Source: Alphaproteobacteria bacterium
GTDB lineage: Bacteria > Pseudomonadota > Alphaproteobacteria > Micropepsales > Micropepsaceae
DNA length: 64,000 nucleotides
NCBI GenBank assembly: GCA_028871345.1
Contig: JAGWNK010000004.1
Coordinates: 62,001 to 126,000 of the forward strand
Direction: 5' to 3'
Shown here: positions 25,607 to 32,872 of the stretch, piece by piece
Layout of the letters: every line of letters starts with the position of its first letter
How positions within the stretch are numbered: the stretch's first letter is position 1
The notes under the pieces: model-generated
What the model saw: the letters and a program-made list of their open reading frames with translations, nothing else
The model's database searches: none
What the model was told of the DNA's origin: nothing
Made by a program: the position numbers and the translations under genes

Positions 25607-27199
25607 TTGGCAGTCGCAACACTCGCCGCCGCATCTGGCGAAGATATCGTGCCATTTGACATGGTGCGGACCAAAAAATCCGTCTTCCAGGCCCTGGTGG
25701 ACGCCCGGGCGCGCTATGGCGGCAAGAAGCCCGTCATCATCGACGGAGACGAGCGGGTCCTGACCTATGACGACGTCGTCCGGGCCGCCCTGGCCCTGGG
25801 CCATGCCCTCAAAAAGGGTACCTCCGCCCGCGATTCGGTCGGCATCATGCTGCCGACCAGCGCCGGCGCGGTCATCACTTTCTTCGCCTTGACCGCCTTC
25901 AACCGCGTACCAGCTATGCTTAATTTCACCGGCGGCGCGGCGGGTGTCATGAGCGCCATGCGCACGGCCAAGGTCAAACGCGTGATCACGGCCCGCCGCT
26001 TCATCGAACTCGCCAAACTCGACGCCCTGGTGGCCGAACTCGCGATGGTGGCCGAGATCGTCTATCTCGAGGACGTACGCGAGAACCTTACGGTCTTCGA
26101 TAAGGCAGTCGCCGGAATCGGGCAATTCGCGCCGGGCACAATCGCCAGGCACGGCGCGCACGACGAGATGGCGGTGGTCCTCTTCACCTCCGGCACCGAA
26201 GGGGCGCCGAAAGGGGTTGCCCTGTCGCACACCAACCTGCTGACGAACGTCGAACAGGTGCGCGCCCACATTGCTCTCTATCCGAACGACATCCTCTTCA
26301 ATCCGCTGCCTACATTCCACTGCTTCGGCCTGACGGTCGGCGCGATCATGCCCATGCTTCTTGGCCTGAAGGCCGTGTATCACCCGACGCCGTTGCAGCC
26401 GCACGAGATCGTCCGGCGAGTCCGGGAGACCGGCGCCACCATTCTGCTGTCCACGGACACGTTTATGTCGCAGTACGCCCGCGCCGGCGACCAGGGCGAC
26501 CTCAACTCCCTGCGTCTGGCGGTGTGCGGGGCCGAACGGCTGCGCGACGAGACGCGCCAGCTTCTGCGCAAGAAGTACTCCATCGAACTCATCGAAGGCT
26601 ACGGCGTGACCGAGACCTCTCCGGTCGCGGCGGCAAACCAGCCGGGCGCCAACCGGCCCGGCACGGTCGGACGCCTCATGGCCGGCATGGAGGCGCGCCT
26701 CGAACCCGTGGAAGGCATCCCGCACGCGGGGCGCCTCTTCCTCAAGGGGCCGAACGTCATGCTGGGCTACATCAAGGCGGACAATCCCGGCGTCATCATT
26801 CCTCTTGAAGGCGGCTGGCACGACACGGGCGACGTGGTGTCGATCGACGAAGAAGGATTCATCTCCATCAAGGGCCGGATGAAACGCTTCGCCAAGGTGG
26901 GCGGAGAGACGGTATCGCTGGCCGTGGTGGAGAATTGCGCCTCTGCCTTGTGGCCCGATTTCAGCCATGCCGCGATTGCGGTGCCGGATGGACGAAAAGG
27001 CGAGCAAATCGTTCTCATTACCACCAACGCCGAAGCCCAGCGCATCGAGCTCGTCGGCTGGGCCCAGAATCACGGCGTTTCCGAGCTCGCCGTGCCGCGC
27101 CGCGTTATTCATGCAAAAGACATCCCGGTGCTCGGGACAGGCAAGACCGACTATGTAAAGGTGGAGAGAATGGTGCTGGCGGCGGCACAGGGGAGCTGA
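25607..27199 (+). CDS. AMP-forming acyl-CoA/acyl-ACP synthetase-like enzyme
   Basis: The 530-residue protein is an adenylate-forming enzyme that would activate a carboxylic (probably fatty) acid with ATP. Visible motifs are the ATP loop FTSGTEGAPKGVALSH (about 190-205), YGVTETSP, HDTGD, and the catalytic Lys in GTGKTDYVK near the C-terminus. It resembles the synthetase half of Aas (2-acylglycerophosphoethanolamine acyltransferase/acyl-ACP synthetase) without the acyltransferase half. TTG at 25607 is chosen as start because GGGGGAGG lies six bases before it. A methyltransferase gene follows two bases after the stop. Confidence 0.83.
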   Translation: MAVATLAAASGEDIVPFDMVRTKKSVFQALVDARARYGGKKPVIIDGDERVLTYDDVVRAALALGHALKKGTSARDSVGIMLPTSAGAVITFFALTAFNRVPAMLNFTGGAAGVMSAMRTAKVKRVITARRFIELAKLDALVAELAMVAEIVYLEDVRENLTVFDKAVAGIGQFAPGTIARHGAHDEMAVVLFTSGTEGAPKGVALSHTNLLTNVEQVRAHIALYPNDILFNPLPTFHCFGLTVGAIMPMLLGLKAVYHPTPLQPHEIVRRVRETGATILLSTDTFMSQYARAGDQGDLNSLRLAVCGAERLRDETRQLLRKKYSIELIEGYGVTETSPVAAANQPGANRPGTVGRLMAGMEARLEPVEGIPHAGRLFLKGPNVMLGYIKADNPGVIIPLEGGWHDTGDVVSIDEEGFISIKGRMKRFAKVGGETVSLAVVENCASALWPDFSHAAIAVPDGRKGEQIVLITTNAEAQRIELVGWAQNHGVSELAVPRRVIHAKDIPVLGTGKTDYVKVERMVLAAAQGS

Positions 27200-27201
27200 G
27201 C

Positions 27202-27813
27202 ATGCCGGAAGAAAAGATTCGCCAAGCTCAGCGGCCGCACGGCTTCTGGGGCCGCGTCTTCGGCAAGTTGATGGATTTTGGAAACGCCAAGGCACACGCC
27301 TTTGCCGTGAAGAGGCTCGAAGTGCGGCCTGATGACCGCATTCTCGAAATCGGTTTCGGCACGGGCCGGGTGGTCAAGAAGGCCGCCAAATATGCCCGCG
27401 AGGGATTCATCGCAGGCATCGATCCCTCCGAATTGATGCTGGAGCGTGCCAGCAAGCGCTCACGCAGGCTCATCCGCAAAGGACGCGTGGAGCTGAAGCT
27501 TGGCGATGTTTCCGACCTGCCCTGGCCCGACGCTCATTTCGACAAGGTCGTCGCCCTGCACAGCTTCCAGTTCTGGAACGATCCCCAGCACGATATCGCG
27601 CAGGTTCGCCGCGTGCTGAAACCCAACGGACTGCTTCTTCTCGTGCTGCGCCAGCGGCGGCGCCCCCCGAATTGGCTGCCCAATCCGATCAGCCGCTCTC
27701 GCCAGGAGATCGCCGGGACGCTTCAGCTTCTGACGGAAGCCGGTTTCCGGGAAACGCGGATCGAGGGCAAAGCGGGATCGTCCGCGGTGATCACGGCCAG
27801 AAAGCCCGCCTAA
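27202..27813 (+). CDS. Class I SAM-dependent methyltransferase
   Basis: The 203-residue protein has a Rossmann methyltransferase core: motif I ILEIGFGTGRVVKKAA (about 47-62), GIDPSELMLERA, LGDVSDLPWPDAHFDKV and a post-core strand with RVLKPNGLLLLV. It begins two bases after the synthetase stop with GGGGAG as ribosome site, so the two are co-translated. The product is unknown; a lipid or quinone substrate would fit the neighbour. It ends tail-to-tail with the N-acetyltransferase gene, overlapping by four bases. Confidence 0.85.
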   Translation: MPEEKIRQAQRPHGFWGRVFGKLMDFGNAKAHAFAVKRLEVRPDDRILEIGFGTGRVVKKAAKYAREGFIAGIDPSELMLERASKRSRRLIRKGRVELKLGDVSDLPWPDAHFDKVVALHSFQFWNDPQHDIAQVRRVLKPNGLLLLVLRQRRRPPNWLPNPISRSRQEIAGTLQLLTEAGFRETRIEGKAGSSAVITARKPA

Positions 27814-28652
27814 GCCGGTTTGGCCGCCGCCTTTGCTGCCTGCTCGGCCAGAGTCACGTCGTGCCGGGCACAGATCTTCGGCCAAAGCTGCGTTGCCTCG
27901 GGAAGGTCGAGATCGAAGAACCGCCGCAGCGCATCGCGGTACTCGCCCTCATCAGCGATGAGATAATCGGTCCGGTCCGCTGGCCGCAGATGCCGCAACA
28001 CCCTTCCCCGCAGGATCCACAACCCGTCCTCGACGTGTCGCTGGACGACGGCGTTTTGCACGAAGAGCGATTGCGGTGCGGTCTGCAGCCACGCGCATTT
28101 GGTTTCAAGAAGGCTCTCGTCGGCGGGCGCCAGGTCGAAATCAAAGGAGGCGGCACCGCCGCCCTCGTGATTGCGAAGCCGCCACCAGCCGCCCTCGATC
28201 AGCGACAGGTTGAAGGTGAATCCCTGCGACAAGAATGCGCCTTCGGTGATCCGTATCGGCTCCAGCGGGCCGTCGCCGAAGCCGACGTCGCCCATATACA
28301 GGCCCTCGTCCAATTCGACCTTGAGAACCAGATGATTGCCGACCGCATTCTGTCCCAGCGCCTCGCGCATCACGCCAGCCGCGCTGCGCGTAACGGAGAA
28401 GCCCAACTCGCCCAGCGCCCAGCCGAACAGGCCGTTCATCTCGAAGCACCAGCCGCCGCGGCCTCGTTCGACGATCTTCTCGTAGATCGCCGGCACCGCG
28501 ATGGTCACCGGATTGCCAAGTTGGACGTCGAGATTCTCGTAGGGAATGGCCCGCAGATGCGCCTGATGAAGCGCCCTGAGTGTCGCCAGATCGGTTCCGA
28601 GCGGCCCATCGTATGCGATGCGCTTCAGATATTTGCCTACGGTCATCGTCAT
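27810..28652 (-). CDS. nat: Arylamine N-acetyltransferase
   Basis: The 280-residue enzyme transfers acetyl from acetyl-CoA to arylamines and hydrazines. With the start at 28652 the catalytic triad falls at Cys69 (RGGWCFEMN), His107 (GNHLVL) and Asp122 (MGDVGFGD), the canonical positions in the Salmonella enzyme, which supports this start over an ATG at 28727. Also typical are RAIPYENLDV near residue 35 and FTFNLS in the second domain. No neighbouring catabolic or antibiotic genes indicate a specific substrate. Confidence 0.93.
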   Translation of the reverse strand: MTMTVGKYLKRIAYDGPLGTDLATLRALHQAHLRAIPYENLDVQLGNPVTIAVPAIYEKIVERGRGGWCFEMNGLFGWALGELGFSVTRSAAGVMREALGQNAVGNHLVLKVELDEGLYMGDVGFGDGPLEPIRITEGAFLSQGFTFNLSLIEGGWWRLRNHEGGGAASFDFDLAPADESLLETKCAWLQTAPQSLFVQNAVVQRHVEDGLWILRGRVLRHLRPADRTDYLIADEGEYRDALRRFFDLDLPEATQLWPKICARHDVTLAEQAAKAAAKPA

Positions 28653-28800
28653 GAGGACACCGGCACAGCGGATCGCAGGTCGTTCCGACAAGGTCTGGCG
28701 GTGATATGGGCCATCGGGTTCGGTCATGCTGAAACAGAGCGGCGCTCCACCTCAGCATGCCGAGTCCGATTTTTGAAGCCGGAATCCGTGACGCCGTGGC

Positions 28801-29520
28801 CTAGTTCTCGATGGCATAGGTGACAACGACATTCGCGCGGATGGCGATCTTGCCCGGCAGGATGACCGTTCCGTATACGGGAGGTGGTGGAGGCGGCGGT
28901 GGAGGCGGAGGAGCGTAGGTGTAACCGATCGCATCTAGCGATGCGACGTCCGTCACCGATATCATCTTGCCGACCTTCGCATTTTCCGCCGAAGCCATCA
29001 CATCGGCATAGTGCCTGGCGTTGCGCACAGCAGCGGCAAGCGCCTGGCCGAAATATTCGCTTTGGTTCTTGACGGTGAAGGTGACTGAATTGGAAACGTT
29101 GGCCCCGGCTTTGACCGCGGCATCGATGACATCGCCGACCTTGCTCAGATCCCTCACGGTCACCGACAGCTTGTTGGAAACTTCGTAGCCGGTCGTGACC
29201 GCGAAATCGACGACATAACTGCCCTTGTCTTGCGGGTGCTGTGCCTCGATGGAGTATTGCGACGTTTCCATATCCGCGGTCGCAATGCCCACAGTTCTGA
29301 CGGCTTCCATGACCGAATGCATCAGCGCCGCATTTTGCTTCAGCGCCTTGGAGGGAACAGGATTGGATGTAACGACGCCGATTTCGACCGTGGCGTATTC
29401 CGGTGCAGTCATAATCTCCGCGTAACCCGATACGACGATCGTCTTGGGATCGATCGGCGAAGCCGCCGCCGCCCCGGCTGTCAGAATCAACAACACTGCA
29501 AGCGACGCGAATCTGCGCAT
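28801..29520 (-). CDS. Secreted SIMPL-domain protein
   Basis: The 239-residue protein has a signal peptide (about 1-20, cut near AAA|SPI) and a SIMPL (DUF541) domain. IVVSGYAEIMTAPEYATVEIGV starts the domain (shown in parts: VVSGYAEIMTAPE, YATVEIGVVT); YEVSNKLSVTVRDL and VTFTVKNQSEYFGQALAAAV follow. An unusual run of eleven prolines (about residues 206-216) separates the body from the last beta strands. SIMPL proteins are periplasmic or outer-surface proteins of poorly defined role. The gene is divergent from padR. Confidence 0.85.
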   Translation of the reverse strand: MRRFASLAVLLILTAGAAAASPIDPKTIVVSGYAEIMTAPEYATVEIGVVTSNPVPSKALKQNAALMHSVMEAVRTVGIATADMETSQYSIEAQHPQDKGSYVVDFAVTTGYEVSNKLSVTVRDLSKVGDVIDAAVKAGANVSNSVTFTVKNQSEYFGQALAAAVRNARHYADVMASAENAKVGKMISVTDVASLDAIGYTYAPPPPPPPPPPPVYGTVILPGKIAIRANVVVTYAIEN

Positions 29521-29640
29521 GTTGTCCCCCTGTTGGCGCGCTTCGGAGGAAACCGTGGAAACACATCCCGTCGGTTGTGTGGCGGTAGGTGCGGCGAAAT
29601 AGCTCGTTAACCATTTCGTTAGGGACTCAAATATATTTTC

Positions 29641-29695
29641 AACTTCCCTATAGAGAACTCTTGCATATTGTGAAGTTCGTGCTAGATAGAACTTC
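29641..29695. promoter_or_regulatory. Candidate PadR operator
   Basis: A perfect inverted repeat GAAGTTC (29672-29678) and GAACTTC (29689-29695) is separated by ten bases that contain a CTAGAT -10-like element. Two further related half-sites lie upstream: AACTTC (29641-29646) and GAACTC (29656-29661). TTGCAT at 29661 may be the -35. PadR genes commonly repress themselves, which makes this site a good candidate for autoregulation. Confidence 0.45.
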
Positions 29696-29731
29696 GTAAT
29701 AGCTTGGAGGGCGGAAGAAGGCGCGTATCAG

Positions 29732-30127
29732 GTGACAGAGGAATCTCAATACACGCGCAAATTCCGTAAGGAACTGATGGCCGGGCTCTCATCGCTCGTC
29801 CTCCTGGCCGTGCTCGCTCGCGCGGGCCGGGAGATGTACGGATACGAAATTGCAAAGGCCGTGAAGGCCGAAGGCGAAGGCGGTCTGATCTTCAAGCAGG
29901 GCGCGATCTACCCGGTCCTGCGGTCACTCAACGCCCTGGGCCTTCTGGAAAGCCGCGTCGAGGCGTCGGCTTTTGGACCCCCGCGTCGCTACTACAACAT
30001 CACCGGCGAAGGCCGCCGCGCGCTGGCCGAGTGGCAATTCGCCTGGCGCGACATGCGTGAGTTCGTCGACGACGCCCTGCAGGCCGGCACCGGAGGGACC
30101 TCCAATGAATTCCAGCCCAGCGCCTGA
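29732..30127 (+). CDS. PadR family transcriptional regulator
   Basis: The 131-residue protein is a short PadR-type winged-helix repressor: LSSLVLLAVLARAGREMYGYEIAKAV covers helices 1-2 (in parts: LVLLAVLARAG, MYGYEIAK), GAIYPVLRSLNALGLLESR the recognition region, and RRYYNITGEGRRAL the wing. A C-terminal helix mediates dimerisation. The start is GTG, with an AAGAAGG site upstream. It overlaps the next gene by 23 bases; PadR plus a HAAS/sensor membrane protein is a recurrent pair. Confidence 0.9.
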   Translation: MTEESQYTRKFRKELMAGLSSLVLLAVLARAGREMYGYEIAKAVKAEGEGGLIFKQGAIYPVLRSLNALGLLESRVEASAFGPPRRYYNITGEGRRALAEWQFAWRDMREFVDDALQAGTGGTSNEFQPSA

Positions 30128-31010
30128 ATCCGTCCGCGCCTATCTCGCCGAGCTGCGCCACGCCCTCAAGGGCGCGCCCCGCGGGCTGATTTCGGACGCG
30201 CTGGCCGACTGCGAAGAGCATCTCAACATGGAAATCGCCCAGAATCCCGATCTGAGCGAAGCCATCGTCATGGCGACCGTCGTCGAAACCTACGGATCGC
30301 CTCAGGAAATTGCCGAGGAGTATCGTGACATGGAAGCCACCATTTCCACCCCGTTCCCCAAGGCCGAACCGTCATCGACCGACAGACGCTACGGATTCTT
30401 CAACGTCATCTCCGACCCGCGGACGTACGGCGCCCTGCTCTACATGCTGTTGTCCCTGGTCACGGGCATTTTCTACTTCACCTGGACCGTCGCCGGCATC
30501 TCGCTGACCGCCAGCTTCGCGATCCTGATCATCGGCATCCCGTTCGCGCTTCTGTTCATCGGCTCGATCCGCATGTTGAGTCATGTCGAAGGACGCATCG
30601 TTGAAGGTTTGCTGGGCGTGCGCATGCCGCGGCGCCTGCCTTCGCCGGCAGCCCCGGACGAGAAGATCTGGACGAGGATCAAGGAAGCGCTGAGCGATCT
30701 GCGCACCTGGACGTCGATGTTCTATCTGCTGTTGATGCTGCCGCTGGGGATCATCTACTTCGTGCTGGGAATTGTCGGCTTGTCCGTGTCGCTCGGTGTC
30801 GCCGGCGGCTCAATCTATTCGCTGATCACCAATCACAGCCACTTCCAGATCTCCGACGTGCCCTGGCTCGACCATCTCGTGCACACCGCGCCGGGACTCG
30901 TGCTGACGACGATCCTGGGACTGCTGTTGTTCTTCCTCGTTCTCCACATGGCCCGAATGGTCGCCTGGATCCACGGACGTATCGCCGAGGGTCTGCTGGT
31001 TCGCTTGTAA
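30105..31010 (+). CDS. HAAS-domain membrane protein with duplicated sensor module
   Basis: The 301-residue protein begins at ATG 30105 behind GGAGGG, inside the end of padR. The N-terminus (about 1-75) resembles the HAAS/DUF1700 helical domain paired with PadR proteins (SVRAYLAELRHALKG). Two similar membrane modules follow: about 95-185 (SDPRTYGALLYMLLSLVTG, then EGRIVEGLLGVRMPRR) and about 195-300 (SDLRTWTSMFYLLLMLPLG, then HGRIAEGLLVRL). Each matches the putative-sensor fold. It probably signals envelope or membrane state to PadR, by inference from the pairing. Confidence 0.82.
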   Translation: MNSSPAPESVRAYLAELRHALKGAPRGLISDALADCEEHLNMEIAQNPDLSEAIVMATVVETYGSPQEIAEEYRDMEATISTPFPKAEPSSTDRRYGFFNVISDPRTYGALLYMLLSLVTGIFYFTWTVAGISLTASFAILIIGIPFALLFIGSIRMLSHVEGRIVEGLLGVRMPRRLPSPAAPDEKIWTRIKEALSDLRTWTSMFYLLLMLPLGIIYFVLGIVGLSVSLGVAGGSIYSLITNHSHFQISDVPWLDHLVHTAPGLVLTTILGLLLFFLVLHMARMVAWIHGRIAEGLLVRL

Positions 31011-31030
31011 CCATTCCAGAGAATCAATCA

Positions 31031-31071
31031 GCGGCCCGCGGATCAAAATGATTTGCGGGCCGCGCGCTTTT
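31031..31071 (+). terminator. Rho-independent terminator after the padR operon
   Basis: A 15-base-pair stem (31031-31045 with 31049-31063, two G-T pairs) closes an AAA loop. GCGC and TTTT follow at 31064-31071. It begins 20 bases after the sensor gene stop. Confidence 0.65.
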
Positions 31072-31165
31072 GCGGCGCGTTTCTTGCTGCTCGGACGATG
31101 CGTCGCAGCGCGGCACAACCGTAGTTTACCGCGGTGACAATCAATAATTAACAGGGTGGTAATGG

Positions 31166-31195
31166 TTGACGTCGCAGCATGGTGTCAGGCTATAT
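31166..31195 (+). promoter_or_regulatory. Promoter for the M23 peptidase gene
   Basis: TTGACG (31166-31171) and CTATAT (31190-31195) with an 18-base spacer match the alphaproteobacterial housekeeping pattern TTGAC-CTATAT. Transcription would begin near 31202, 74 bases before the GTG start at 31276. Confidence 0.6.
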
Positions 31196-31275
31196 GCCGC
31201 GGTCGTCGGTTTGCGTCAGGCAGGTCAGCGGCGGGGGAGCGAAGCAACCGCACATCCCAAAAAACAGGAGCCATC

Positions 31276-32856
31276 GTGGACCGTCGCAACGAACCGACGC
31301 AGATTGCATTCGAACCTGACTGGCAGCGCCCACAAGAGGCGACCGCCACCATACCCAATCTCGAGGGCCGCTGGGCCCTTGTCTCGACGTCCCTCTCGGC
31401 GCTCATCGTGGGGTCGATCGCCTGGCTTGCGGTAGGCACCATGACGCCAGTCGACACGGCTGCGCGCGACACCAGCCGCGGCTTCCTCCCCTACGAGCTG
31501 TTTCAGCAGCTCGCCCGTTCCGGAAGCGCGCTTTTCGCGGATACCGATCAGAACACCGCGCGAGTCCGCGCGCCCGACCAATTGGATCGCAGGCTGGCCG
31601 TCGAACGCGCCGGCAGACCGGAAATCGAGACGCACACGATCACGTTGGATTCGGGCGATACCCTCGCCGGCGCGCTCGAAAACGCCGGGGTCGCCGCCAG
31701 CGACGCGACCGCCGTGATTACAGCGCTCGCAAGAGTCTATAACCCGCGCAACATTCGCGCCGGGCAGACCTTGGACCTGACGTACCACACGCCGGCCGTT
31801 CCAGCGTCCGGCGCCTACAATCTCACGAACACGACATCCGACGACGACACCGGTGGAGACATCGCCTCCGCCGAGCCTGTCGCGGCCGACCCCATCTCTA
31901 GGCTTCTCTCCCTGAAGTTTTCGCCTTCAGTCGAACACGACATCACAGTAACGCGCGCGGCCGACGGAAGTTTCGTAGCGAACGACGTAACGAAACAGCT
32001 GGTTGCCCATGTTCACAGGGCCGGAGCGACCATCGATTCCAGCCTCTACCTCTCGGCGATGCGCGCGGGCATCCCGACCGATGTCGTAGGCGAGATGATC
32101 AAGATGTTCTCCTACAAGGTCGACTTCCAGCGCGACCTGCATCCCGGAGACTCCTTCGAAGTCTACTATGACTACTACTACACGCCCGAAGGACAGCCCG
32201 CGAAACAGGGCAGCATCTCCTACGCGATGATGCGGCTCGGCGGAAAGCAGATTGCGCTTTACCGTTATCAACCAGATCCCAACCAGCCGGCCGACTATTT
32301 CGACGCCAAGGGCCAGAGCGCCAAGGGCATGCTGATGAAGACGCCGGTGGACGGCGCGAGGATCACCTCGGGTTTCGGCATGCGCTTCCATCCGATCCTC
32401 GGCTACTCGCGCATGCACAAGGGCGTCGATTTCGGCGTTCCGATCGGCACCCCCGTCATGGCGGCCGGCAGCGGCCGGATCGCCTTCATGGGCTGGGAGA
32501 GCGGCTACGGCAAGTTCGTGCTGGTCAACCACGGCAACGGTTATTCGACGGCCTATGGCCACCTGTCGCGCTTTGCGCCCGGACTTCACGTCGGTTCAGG
32601 CGTCCGCCAGGCACAGATCATCGCCTATAGCGGCATGACCGGCATGGCCACGGGCCCGCACCTGCACTACGAGATCCGGATCAACAACGTGCAAGTGAAC
32701 CCGCTCAAGGTCAGGATCGCCCAGGGTCGCGTTCTGTCGGGCGCGGAGCTGCGTCAATTCCAATCCGAGCGCATGCGCATCGACAACCAGATCGTCGCCA
32801 CGAAGCTGGAGACGAAGGTCGCCGACGCTTCGGGCGACATCCGCAAAGCGAACTGA
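31276..32856 (+). CDS. M23 family metallopeptidase (peptidoglycan endopeptidase)
   Basis: The 526-residue protein is membrane-anchored by a helix at about residues 33-54. A LysM/OapA-like segment (LDSGDTLAGALENAGV, then NIRAGQTLDL) occupies about 120-170. The C-terminal M23 domain carries the zinc ligands HKGVD (about 381-385) and HLH (about 462-464), as in lysostaphin-type endopeptidases that cut peptide cross-links. GTG at 31276 is preferred: AGGAG lies six bases before it and a promoter lies between it and earlier in-frame starts. Confidence 0.92.
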   Translation: MDRRNEPTQIAFEPDWQRPQEATATIPNLEGRWALVSTSLSALIVGSIAWLAVGTMTPVDTAARDTSRGFLPYELFQQLARSGSALFADTDQNTARVRAPDQLDRRLAVERAGRPEIETHTITLDSGDTLAGALENAGVAASDATAVITALARVYNPRNIRAGQTLDLTYHTPAVPASGAYNLTNTTSDDDTGGDIASAEPVAADPISRLLSLKFSPSVEHDITVTRAADGSFVANDVTKQLVAHVHRAGATIDSSLYLSAMRAGIPTDVVGEMIKMFSYKVDFQRDLHPGDSFEVYYDYYYTPEGQPAKQGSISYAMMRLGGKQIALYRYQPDPNQPADYFDAKGQSAKGMLMKTPVDGARITSGFGMRFHPILGYSRMHKGVDFGVPIGTPVMAAGSGRIAFMGWESGYGKFVLVNHGNGYSTAYGHLSRFAPGLHVGSGVRQAQIIAYSGMTGMATGPHLHYEIRINNVQVNPLKVRIAQGRVLSGAELRQFQSERMRIDNQIVATKLETKVADASGDIRKAN

Positions 32857-32872
32857 ACGACAGCGGGCCTTG

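Noticed and set aside
25550-27295. A 581-codon minus-strand frame opposite the AMP-forming enzyme
   Set aside because: Composition is typical of a shadow frame (His/Arg/Gly/Asp-rich) and the sense strand encodes a clear enzyme family.
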